Assembly (NCBI GenBank): GCA_004356265.1 | Contig: SMXK01000027.1 | Coordinates: 1-12,074 of the forward strand | Direction of reading: 5' to 3' | Origin: Bacteroidota bacterium | Lineage (GTDB): Bacteria > Bacteroidota > Rhodothermia > Rhodothermales > UBA10348 | DNA length: 12,074 nucleotides | Shown here: in pieces, positions 6,317 to 12,074 of the stretch | Layout: the number at the start of each line of letters is the position of its first letter | Numbering within the stretch: position 1 is the first letter of the stretch | Made by a program: the position numbers and the translations under genes | The notes under the pieces: model-generated | The model's input: only the letters and a program-made list of their open reading frames with translations | Databases searched by the model: none | What the model was told of the DNA's origin: nothing

Positions 6317-7507
6317 TCAGACTCGTTCAACTGAAACGGCGGTTGCTCCACCGGTGCCATGACAGATTGCGGCCAGGCCGGTATTAAGATCGCGTGTTCT
6401 AAGGGCATGAATAAGCGTCACGATTATCCTCGCACCCGAGCACCCGATTGGATGTCCGATGGCAACTGCTCCACCGTGTACGTTTAATTTGTCCATTGGG
6501 ACGTCCAACATGCGATTGAACAGGAGATTATTAATCGCGAAGGCTTCGTTGTTCTCGAACAGGTCGATATCTGAAATATGCATACCCAGTCGCTCCATGA
6601 TTTTCTTAACGGCGGGCACCGGCGCCTCCGGAAAGCGCCACGGCTCTCCGGCAGACCAGCTGCCACCGGTCAGTCTGGCAATCGGGTTCAGGCCCAGGCG
6701 TTCGACCGCCTCCGCGCTTGCCATTACGATCGCGGCTGCTCCGTCACTGATCTGGCTGCTATTTCCAGCCGTTAAAACTCCATTTTTATCAAACGCAGGA
6801 CGCAATTCTCCCAAGGACTCGAGCGTGGTGTCGACGCGAATACCCTCATCCATCTCCAGCATCACCGGTTTCCGACGGACGGTATATTCGACTGGAAAAG
6901 TTTCAGCACCAAAATGTCCTGCGTCCCAGGCGGCCGCAGCGCGAGCATGGGATGCAGCGGCAACCTCGTCAAGCTCCTGCCGCGTAATTCCATATTCCGT
7001 TGCAAGTCGTTCTGTCTGAACACCCATGGCTTCGCCCGTCATAGGATCAGTTAAACCGTCCCGCATCATCAGGTCTTGTACCGGTTCGCCGGCACCCATC
7101 AGTAACTTGTATCCCCAGCGTGCTTTGGCGGAAAGAAAAAATCCAGTATTCGACATACATTCCACGCCGCCAGCCATAATCACATCTGCATCTCCTGCTC
7201 GGATCATGGCGGATGCCTGCATGACGCTCATCATTCCGGACGAACATACCATATCAAGCTGTACACCATCGATTTCCTTCGGAATTCCTGCTTTGAATGC
7301 GGCCTGTCGAGGAATCAACTGTCCGTGACCAGCTCGAAGTACGTTTCCGAATATATACAGATCAAGGTCACTCCCTTGGATCCCGGCCGAAGAAAGCGCC
7401 TCTTTCATGGCCGCCGCTGCAATATCGGACGGGGTATGCTTCTTGAAAGCGCCGCCGAATCGTCCGATTGGAGTCCGGACCGCGGAAGCAATAAATACGT
7501 CTGGCAT
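6317..7507 (-). CDS. Thiolase (acetyl-CoA C-acyltransferase family)
   Basis: A 396-aa thiolase-superfamily enzyme, matching the ~390-aa degradative/biosynthetic thiolases. All catalytic elements are visible: nucleophile Cys88 in DMVCSSGM, the NEAFA motif in the segment DLFENNEAFAI, His352 in AIGHPIGCSG, and second cysteine Cys382 in AICHGTGGATA. The N-terminus ASAVRTPIGRFGG is canonical, so the ATG at 7505-7507 is well supported even though no Shine-Dalgarno precedes it. The reaction is either condensation of two acetyl-CoA to acetoacetyl-CoA or cleavage of 3-ketoacyl-CoA in beta-oxidation. The final motif CHGTGG rather than CIGGG makes it hard to choose between acetyl-CoA acetyltransferase and a broader 3-ketoacyl-CoA thiolase. 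It leads into crcB (12-nt gap) and the acyl-CoA reductase. No hydratase or dehydrogenase of beta-oxidation is in the window. Confidence 0.93.
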   Translation of the reverse strand: MPDVFIASAVRTPIGRFGGAFKKHTPSDIAAAAMKEALSSAGIQGSDLDLYIFGNVLRAGHGQLIPRQAAFKAGIPKEIDGVQLDMVCSSGMMSVMQASAMIRAGDADVIMAGGVECMSNTGFFLSAKARWGYKLLMGAGEPVQDLMMRDGLTDPMTGEAMGVQTERLATEYGITRQELDEVAAASHARAAAAWDAGHFGAETFPVEYTVRRKPVMLEMDEGIRVDTTLESLGELRPAFDKNGVLTAGNSSQISDGAAAIVMASAEAVERLGLNPIARLTGGSWSAGEPWRFPEAPVPAVKKIMERLGMHISDIDLFENNEAFAINNLLFNRMLDVPMDKLNVHGGAVAIGHPIGCSGARIIVTLIHALRTRDLNTGLAAICHGTGGATAVSVERV

Positions 7508-7594
7508 TCAGGATATCAGGTTACATTCACAAAAGAATTCCGTGAACACCTGTCTACGACTGCGGTTCGCAAGCGCGGTGTTATTGACCGGAAC

Positions 7595-7828
7595 TTAGAC
7601 TTTCGTGCTCAACGCGAATGAACCCAGAAGAAGCCCGCGAACTAGGATTCCAGCTTCCCGGTTATTCAGATCAAAATACTCGTCCTGCACTCGAATTTTG
7701 ATTCGACCGCTTACGTGCCGAATATCACTTATCAAGTCAAGATTGGTGCAAAGTTGTAGGAGCTCGTCGAGCGTCGGGCCGTCGTAGGTGACGACTCCTG
7801 GTTCTGAAGTCGGTTTAGTACTGATCAC
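7595..7828 (-). CDS. Small protein of unknown function (GTG start)
   Basis: A 77-aa reading frame between the MBL hydrolase and thiolase genes, 87 nt before the thiolase start. I do not recognise it. The start is a GTG at 7826-7828; upstream in frame there is no ATG before a stop at 7853-7855. The protein has a polar N-terminus, a leucine-rich helix (LDELLQLCTNLDLI), a short segment SDIRHVSGRIKIRVQ that reads like two beta strands, and a moderately hydrophobic end (AGILVRGLLLGSFALS), too polar for a certain membrane helix. The strand and position fit the neighbouring genes and no better frame exists on either strand, but coding status rests mainly on context. A distant ferredoxin-like or HMA-like fold is conceivable from the strand pattern; this is speculation. 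Confidence 0.5.
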   Translation of the reverse strand: MISTKPTSEPGVVTYDGPTLDELLQLCTNLDLISDIRHVSGRIKIRVQDEYFDLNNREAGILVRGLLLGSFALSTKV

Positions 7829-7906
7829 GATTGTATCCGTGTTTCGATGATACTATTACGTGGTTATCGTACAAACCGCACCGAAATTAAGTGTGAAGAG
7901 AGATGG

Positions 7907-8746
7907 TCAGATCTCAAACGTATCTCCTTCCGATGCAGCCCGACATGAGCATGAACTCCCGTTTGCTCGAAGCAGTCCTTCGGCGAGAACCTGAATTCCG
8001 TCTAACTCCCGATCAGTCCGTGATGGATTGTGATGAAAGAGTATAAGGTTGTCGACGTTGGCGAGAGTAGCAAGCCTGCAAACAGACGATACGTCGCTAT
8101 GACCCCAACCCTTTTTTCGCTCCATTTCGGATTCAAGAAACTGCGCGTCATGAATCAAATATGTGGCTGAACTACAGAACTGTACAACAGAATCGTCCGA
8201 GGCCAGGGTATCGCTTGTCGGGAGCTCATTGTCTGTCATGTATACAATCGACACATCACCGAGTTCGAATCTGTATCCAAATGAGCCACCGGGATGATCG
8301 GACGCAAAAACAGAAACAGAGTCGAAAAACGGAGTTAATTCTCTGGTCAACGAATCGTCGCCCACCCGGTCAAATACGATTTTTGCCGGAACCTTGCTCA
8401 GCGAAACAGGAAAATGCACGCCATCAATCTGACTTGCCGTCGCCTCTCCCCACGCAACAGATTCGTGTGAAATAAACTGAATCCGCGTTCTGTCGCTCGC
8501 CAGAGGTTTGAACATGGGAAAACCCTGTATGTGATCCCAGTGCAGATGCGAAAGTAATATATAATAGGTATGGTCCCGGGCAGGAACGCTGTCTCCAAAA
8601 CTGCGGATACCCGTGCCCGCGTCCAGAACCAGAGTCGCGCCCGGACTAAGTTCTATTGTAATACAAGCCGTATTCCCTCCATACCTCGACGTATCTGCGC
8701 CAGGCGTGGGAATGGACCCTCTAACACCCCAGAAGCAAACGCGCAT
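7907..8746 (-). CDS. MBL-fold metallo-hydrolase (RNase Z / PhnP-like branch)
   Basis: A 279-aa soluble metallo-beta-lactamase-fold protein. It opens with FWGVRGSIPTPG and RYGGNT, a start shared by a widespread group of MBL proteins related to PhnP and to cyclic-nucleotide phosphodiesterase-like enzymes. The metal site is complete in outline: HLHWDH at residues 67-72, His151 in SDHPGGSFGYR, Asp172 in MTDNE, Asp200 in LIHDAQF, His216 in WGHSD, and His238/His239 in LFHHNPSRTD. A two-metal hydrolase acting on a phosphodiester-type bond is plausible from the family; the substrate cannot be read from sequence. The ATG at 8744-8746 is preceded by GGAG at 8-nt spacing, one of the better ribosome binding sites in the window. 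It starts 15 nt after the bacilliredoxin stop, so the two are probably one transcript. The C-terminus is Cys/Ser-rich (SSCSCRAASEGD). Confidence 0.85.
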   Translation of the reverse strand: MRVCFWGVRGSIPTPGADTSRYGGNTACITIELSPGATLVLDAGTGIRSFGDSVPARDHTYYILLSHLHWDHIQGFPMFKPLASDRTRIQFISHESVAWGEATASQIDGVHFPVSLSKVPAKIVFDRVGDDSLTRELTPFFDSVSVFASDHPGGSFGYRFELGDVSIVYMTDNELPTSDTLASDDSVVQFCSSATYLIHDAQFLESEMERKKGWGHSDVSSVCRLATLANVDNLILFHHNPSRTDRELDGIQVLAEGLLRANGSSCSCRAASEGDTFEI

Positions 8747-8761
8747 CCCGAGGTCTCCGGT

Positions 8762-9301
8762 TTAAAGGATAGACTTGAATGTAGACGGCAGCGAACCCGT
8801 TTCAGGCGAACCATCACCGTCGGTATTGTTTGTGTTGCCATCAGCGCCCTCATCAGCCGCATCGCCACTACCGTTTAGGCTACCACAAAATTTGTCGTAG
8901 GATTGAACCAGGTCCATTGCGATAGCGCTCGCAGATCGTCCTTCGATGTGACGCCTTTCCAGTACAAACACCGGCTCAGATCCTTTGAACAGTGCAATGA
9001 AAGGTGAGGACGGCGGTATTCCTGCCAAAAACGTTCTGGCTTGGGAAGTTGCCTCCAGGTCCTGCCCTGCGAACACGGTAACGTATTCATCCGGTTGAAC
9101 GGCAGCTTGCTGTGACAACATCACCGCCGGACGAGCGTTCGCTGCCGCACATCCGCAGACAGAGTTAATTATCAGCAACTTTGTCGATTCGGAGGCAGAG
9201 CCAAAAACTGCGTCTACATCGGATGCACTGCGTAACTCTTTGACACCGTTTCGGGTTAATTCTTCCCGCATTGGCTGGACAAGTTGCTCGGGATAAGGCA
9301 T
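8762..9301 (-). CDS. BrxA/BrxB-family bacilliredoxin with an acidic C-terminal tail
   Basis: A 179-aa protein of the YphP/bacilliredoxin family, thioredoxin-fold enzymes that remove bacillithiol from mixed disulfides on proteins. The CGC active site is at Cys49-Gly50-Cys51 in NSVCGCAAANARPA; other family blocks are VFAGQDLEAT (76-85), PPSSPFIALFKG (96-107), and RRHIEGRSA (116-124). A third cysteine (Cys139) ends the domain. The family domain usually stops at about 140-145 residues. Here about 38 further residues, rich in Gly, Asp, Asn and Ser, follow and look disordered. No frameshift is needed to make this tail. The ATG at 9299-9301 has no visible Shine-Dalgarno. It is divergent from the NlpC/P60 gene across 186 bp and is followed by the MBL hydrolase. 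The family implies that the host makes bacillithiol or a similar thiol; no biosynthesis gene is proven in this window. Confidence 0.9.
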   Translation of the reverse strand: MPYPEQLVQPMREELTRNGVKELRSASDVDAVFGSASESTKLLIINSVCGCAAANARPAVMLSQQAAVQPDEYVTVFAGQDLEATSQARTFLAGIPPSSPFIALFKGSEPVFVLERRHIEGRSASAIAMDLVQSYDKFCGSLNGSGDAADEGADGNTNNTDGDGSPETGSLPSTFKSIL

Positions 9302-9392
9302 GCTGAATACTCGTAGATGTGATCTTAATAATTCCTGAACGTGGCTGGTCGAACGGCATTCAGAAATCTTTGATCCGACCTTCCATCATCTG

Positions 9393-9420
9393 TCGTCAAC
9401 TCTCACGAACCTTTCATAAT
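9393..9420 (+). promoter_or_regulatory. Candidate promoter for the NlpC/P60 lipoprotein gene
   Basis: In the 186-bp divergent gap, TCGTCA (9393-9398) and CATAAT (9415-9420) are 16 nt apart. They match 4/6 and 5/6 of the sigma70 consensus, 67 nt upstream of the ATG. No Bacteroidota-type TTTG/TAnnTTTG pair was found in the gap. The rest of this gap shows no repeat or RNA gene that I could recognise. Confidence 0.3.
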
Positions 9421-9487
9421 CAACTTAATCAGGCGGACCGGCAGTCGATAATTCGTTTCAGAGGATTACAGAGCACTGAGACAGAAT

Positions 9488-10180
9488 ATGAGTCGTTTCA
9501 TCAACAGACACATCCTCCCCGTACTGATTTGTGGAGCTATCACGCTTGGCGGTTGTAGTTCCGTAAAACCCGGCGCGACTGGGTGGGGCGGAAAAGTTGA
9601 AGATAAAAAAGACGCAACCGCAGAAGTATCGCGTGAATCGATGGCTGCGACGCGCTACATTGATTCTGCTGACAAATCCGGACTGGACAAAGAATCAACG
9701 TCAGGCAACGCACGATTTGAACCGGGTATGCATACTCAACTGCTTGACGTCTTGTCTTTGGAATTACATACATGGATAGGCACCCCACATATCTGGGGTG
9801 GCACACGTAAAAGTGGTGTAGACTGTTCAGGATTGATTCAAACGGTATTTTCCGGCGCCCTCGGCCATCAGATCCCGCGTACCACCGATGAACAACGAAG
9901 AATCGGGAATCACGTCCGGAGATCTGACCTTCTCACGGGCGATCTAGTGTTTTTTAAACCGGACGAAAATGGGCGGCACGTTGGTATATACATGGCCAAC
10001 AACGAATTTATTCACGCGTCGAGTAGCCGTGGTGTCATGAGATCGCGGCTCACAGAGTCATATTGGGATCGTTATTACGATACGGCGAGACGAGTCCTTA
10101 CGAACAATGAACAGATTCTCTCGGCGGTCGCGCACGCCAGGATAGTTCAGAATCTACGATCAGAATTGATCAACGAATAA
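9488..10180 (+). CDS. NlpC/P60 (C40) cell-wall peptidase lipoprotein
   Basis: A 230-aa secreted peptidase. The N-terminus is a lipoprotein signal: basic SRFINRH, a hydrophobic core, then lipobox LGGC with the lipidated Cys23. The residue after it is Ser, which favours sorting to the outer membrane. Residues 24-75 are a polar linker rich in Lys, Asp and Ser. The C40 domain starts near residue 85: GTPHIWGGTRKSGVDCSG with catalytic Cys113, GDLVFF (151-156), and HVGIYM with catalytic His164. His176 in FIHASSSRGV is the likely third polar residue. These enzymes cut D-gamma-glutamyl-diaminopimelate or related peptide bonds in murein, consistent with a periplasmic face role in cell-wall remodelling. 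The domain is close to the Spr/MepS type in length. The gene stands alone on its strand, with 147 bp and a hairpin before greA. Confidence 0.93.
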   Translation: MSRFINRHILPVLICGAITLGGCSSVKPGATGWGGKVEDKKDATAEVSRESMAATRYIDSADKSGLDKESTSGNARFEPGMHTQLLDVLSLELHTWIGTPHIWGGTRKSGVDCSGLIQTVFSGALGHQIPRTTDEQRRIGNHVRRSDLLTGDLVFFKPDENGRHVGIYMANNEFIHASSSRGVMRSRLTESYWDRYYDTARRVLTNNEQILSAVAHARIVQNLRSELINE

Positions 10181-10250
10181 ACGGGATCAATTGAGGAATC
10201 AGCGCGGTTAAAGTCCCATCTTTGTTCGTTTTCAGACGATCAGTCAATAT

Positions 10251-10275
10251 CGCTACTGTCAAGCCGGCAGTAGCG
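10251..10275 (+). terminator. Hairpin between the NlpC/P60 gene and greA, possible terminator
   Basis: CGCTACTG (10251-10258) pairs perfectly with CAGTAGCG (10268-10275). A G-U pair and one further C-G pair extend the stem to 10 bp around a 5-nt AAGCC loop. It lies 71 nt past the lipoprotein stop and 52 nt before greA. The downstream bases (TTCTGCATATT) are not a proper U-tract, so it could instead be an mRNA leader structure of greA or a symmetric protein site. Confidence 0.4.
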
Positions 10276-10327
10276 TTCTGCATATTAAGCTCCGGTAACT
10301 CAGAACGGCCGGAATTTCTCTCTTACG

Positions 10328-10810
10328 ATGATGAGTGATGACAGCCCCGTATATCTGACGGCAGAAGGCCTGCAGAAAATGAACGACGATCTTCGATACA
10401 TGAAGACCAAGGAACGCGCGAAAGTCGCGGCTGCAATTGCGGAGGCCCGGGAAAAAGGCGACCTCTCCGAGAATGCAGAGTACGACGCGGCAAAAGACGA
10501 ACAAGGTCATCTCGAAGCGAGAATATCCAAACTCGAACACTCCGTTTCGATAGCCCGGATTGTAGACGAAAGCCAGATTGATCCTTCAAAAGCACGCATA
10601 TTATCAAATGTGACTGTCTTGAATTCGGCCTCGAAATCCAAACAAACGTTTAAACTTGTTGCCGCAGAAGAGGCCAGCTTTGCGGAAGGGAAAATATCCG
10701 TATCCAGTCCAATCGGGAAAGGCTTACTTGGAAAATCTGTAGGAGACAAGGTGGTTATCAACATTCCTGCAGGTAAGGTTACGTTCGAAATACTGTCTAT
10801 CGATCGATGA
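10328..10810 (+). CDS. greA: Transcription elongation factor GreA
   Basis: A 160-aa GreA, normal length. It binds in the secondary channel of RNA polymerase and stimulates cleavage of backtracked RNA. The N-terminal coiled coil spans about residues 12-80 and carries at its tip GDLSENAEYDAAKDEQG (44-60) with the two functional acidic residues Asp45 and Glu48, equivalent to Asp41 and Glu44 of E. coli. The C-terminal FKBP-like domain ends with SPIGKGLLGKSVGD (125-138) and a terminal beta strand. Two adjacent ATG codons (10328 and 10331) are possible starts; neither has a clear Shine-Dalgarno. The stop overlaps the start of the threonine aldolase gene by 4 nt (ATGA), so translation of the second gene is probably coupled to greA. 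Confidence 0.95.
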   Translation: MMSDDSPVYLTAEGLQKMNDDLRYMKTKERAKVAAAIAEAREKGDLSENAEYDAAKDEQGHLEARISKLEHSVSIARIVDESQIDPSKARILSNVTVLNSASKSKQTFKLVAAEEASFAEGKISVSSPIGKGLLGKSVGDKVVINIPAGKVTFEILSIDR

Positions 10811-11832
10811 TCGACCTCCGGAGTGATACGGTCACAAAGCCGGATCAAATGATGCGCGCGGCAATGGCTGCCGCAGAAGTCGGTGACGATGTTTTTGGAG
10901 AGGATCCGACCGTTAGCCTGCTGCAGAATACTATCGCGGACAGGCTTCAAAAGGAAGCAGCGTTATTTGTACCCAGCGGAGTGATGTGCAATCAGATTGC
11001 ACTGCGCGTTCACACGTCCCCTGGCGATGAGGTACTTCTGGACGCTGGCTCCCATATTGCAAACTACGAATCTGGTGCAGCCGCCGCACTTGCAGGCGTT
11101 CAGTTAAAGCAGATTCAATCGGAGCGAGGACACCCTTCCGTACAGGCCTTTAACGAAGGGATTCGGGCAGGATTCTACTGGGAACCACGACCTCGCCTTA
11201 TCTGTCTTGAAAACACACACAACAAAGCCGGTGGGGTTGTTTACCCACTGGACGAGATAGAAAAGATAGCCGATTTAGCCCGAGATGCCGACCTGGGAAT
11301 GCATCTGGATGGTGCTCGATTGTGGAATGCATCAATCGCCACCGGTATTCCTGAAGCTGAATATGCGCGGCATTTTGACTCCGTGTCTGTTTGTATGTCT
11401 AAAGGACTCGGTGCACCGGTCGGATCAGTACTGGCTGGCACCGATGAGTTTATTCAAAAGGCCCACCGGTTTCGTAAAATGTATGGAGGCGGTATGCGGC
11501 AGGCAGGAATTCTGGCTGCTGCAGCCCTTTATGCTCTGGAAAACAACTATACCGGACTGGCGACAGATCATGAACACGCACAGTCTCTGGCTGCCGTAAT
11601 CGGGGCACTCGAAACGTTTTCACTGCGACCAGGCGGCGTGGACACGAACATCGTGATTTTTGACGTGATAGACGGACGATCGGCTACCGAGATTCTGGAA
11701 GACCTGAAAGAGGTGGGTGTACTGATGGTCCCCTTCGGTCCGACAACCATCAGGGCGACAACTCATCGGGATGTGAGCTCAGAGGATATCCGCTCCGCAT
11801 CTGACCTCTTAAGGAAATTATACGACTCCTGA
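10807..11832 (+). CDS. ltaE: Low-specificity L-threonine aldolase
   Basis: A PLP-dependent fold-type I enzyme (341 aa) that splits L-threonine or L-allo-threonine to glycine and acetaldehyde. The start MIDLRSDTVTKP is canonical for the family, followed by DDVFGEDPT (27-35). Active-site residues in view: His83 in GSHIANYE (expected to stack on PLP), Asp168 and Arg171 in HLDGARLWNA, and the Schiff-base Lys199 in CMSKGLGAPVGS. These are the expected positions for bacterial threonine aldolases, and the length is normal. The related beta-eliminating lyases are longer and lack the N-terminal motif, so the assignment is firm; substrate stereopreference is not readable. The ATG overlaps the greA stop as ATGA. 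Its stop is separated by a single base from the stop of the convergent gene at the right edge. Confidence 0.95.
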   Translation: MIDLRSDTVTKPDQMMRAAMAAAEVGDDVFGEDPTVSLLQNTIADRLQKEAALFVPSGVMCNQIALRVHTSPGDEVLLDAGSHIANYESGAAAALAGVQLKQIQSERGHPSVQAFNEGIRAGFYWEPRPRLICLENTHNKAGGVVYPLDEIEKIADLARDADLGMHLDGARLWNASIATGIPEAEYARHFDSVSVCMSKGLGAPVGSVLAGTDEFIQKAHRFRKMYGGGMRQAGILAAAALYALENNYTGLATDHEHAQSLAAVIGALETFSLRPGGVDTNIVIFDVIDGRSATEILEDLKEVGVLMVPFGPTTIRATTHRDVSSEDIRSASDLLRKLYDS

Positions 11833-11833
11833 T

Positions 11834-12074
11834 TTACAGGGAATCTGTTGTCACAAATGCCTCAATGGCGTAAAACTCGGGCAAACCCAGAAGATTAAGT
11901 GCGTTGGCAGTATCGCGATTTCGATCCCGTGCACGTTCCCAAAACTCGCGACTATCGTACGCTCCGGGAAACATGGCCCTGTCCTTCTGGCTTTCGTGTT
12001 TAAAAATAGCTTCGATTTTCCTGTCCAGATTGGCCTTTGACATCGGTAAGAAGATGTCGGCTTGATGTATTTCC
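11834..12074 (-). CDS. C-terminal end of a PIG-L/LmbE-like deacetylase, cut by the window edge
   Basis: The frame is open from the right edge to a TAA at 11834-11836, so this is the 3' end of a longer gene; the ATG at 12041-12043 is internal, because coding continues upstream (EIHQADIFLP). The segment DRKIEAIFKHESQK (from codon 7 after that ATG) carries the K-x-x-A-x-x-x-H-x-S-Q signature seen near the C-terminus of PIG-L/LmbE-type N-acetylglucosaminyl deacetylases. It is followed by FPGAYDSREFWERARDRN and a final GLPEFYAIEAF, comparable to the family ending (Y)AEAF. From memory, similar tails also occur on the long Bacteroidota proteins in which a glucosamine-6-phosphate deaminase (NagB) domain is fused to a PIG-L domain, so that is an equal alternative to a bacillithiol BshB-type deacetylase. 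The zinc-binding part is outside the window. The gene is convergent with the threonine aldolase gene, one base apart. Confidence 0.55.
   Translation of the reverse strand, partial: EIHQADIFLPMSKANLDRKIEAIFKHESQKDRAMFPGAYDSREFWERARDRNRDTANALNLLGLPEFYAIEAFVTTDSL

Noticed and set aside
6459..7019. 186-codon plus-strand reading frame across the thiolase gene
   Set aside because: Antisense shadow of a confidently identified thiolase; composition is Ser/Ala/Arg-rich without motifs.
7526..7546. Inverted repeat TTCAC-N11-GTGAA just upstream of the thiolase start, considered as an operator
   Set aside because: Only 5-bp arms, no second copy in the window, and no recognised regulator motif.

Overview
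The window looks like ordinary chromosome from a Gram-negative bacterium, most likely of the Bacteroidota / Rhodothermota / Balneolota group. That placement is inferred from four things: a LuxC-type acyl-CoA reductase of the compact (~360 aa) form typical of that group, a BrxA/BrxB-family bacilliredoxin, an HPr with the regulatory serine but no sugar-specific Enzyme II nearby, and start codons that often lack a Shine-Dalgarno sequence. A lipoprotein signal with a +2 serine indicates an outer membrane. No phage, IS element, CRISPR array, rRNA or tRNA was seen. No intergenic stretch exceeds about 190 bp.

Layout. Positions 1-9301 are all minus-strand and fall into blocks, read right to left. (1) Bacilliredoxin then an MBL-fold hydrolase (15 nt apart). 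(2) A small unknown protein with a GTG start. (3) Thiolase, CrcB/Fluc fluoride channel and acyl-CoA reductase, packed with a 12-nt gap and a 4-nt overlap. (4) A holin-X-like two-helix membrane protein and a single-helix membrane protein (5-nt gap). (5) Adenylate kinase, a short-chain polyprenyl diphosphate synthase, HPr and PTS Enzyme I (gaps 12, 15 and 31 nt); Enzyme I runs off the left edge. Positions 9488-11832 are plus-strand: an NlpC/P60 lipoprotein, then greA overlapping a threonine aldolase gene by 4 nt. From the right edge a minus-strand gene ends at 11834; its visible part resembles the C-terminus of a PIG-L/LmbE-type deacetylase.

How the genes may work together. HPr and EI form a phosphorelay from PEP. 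With HPr Ser46 intact and no EII, the module may be regulatory rather than a dedicated sugar importer. Thiolase and acyl-CoA reductase both act on acyl-CoA, and the fluoride exporter is translationally coupled between them. Bacilliredoxin implies bacillithiol-type thiol chemistry; a partial PIG-L gene could be related, but may instead belong to amino-sugar metabolism.

I did not find a clearly new multi-gene system. The most unusual points are a terminator-like hairpin whose U-tract ends just before the adk start codon, the CrcB sandwich with a Phe-to-Tyr change in the channel's Phe box, an acidic low-complexity tail on the bacilliredoxin, and several departures from consensus in the adenylate kinase.
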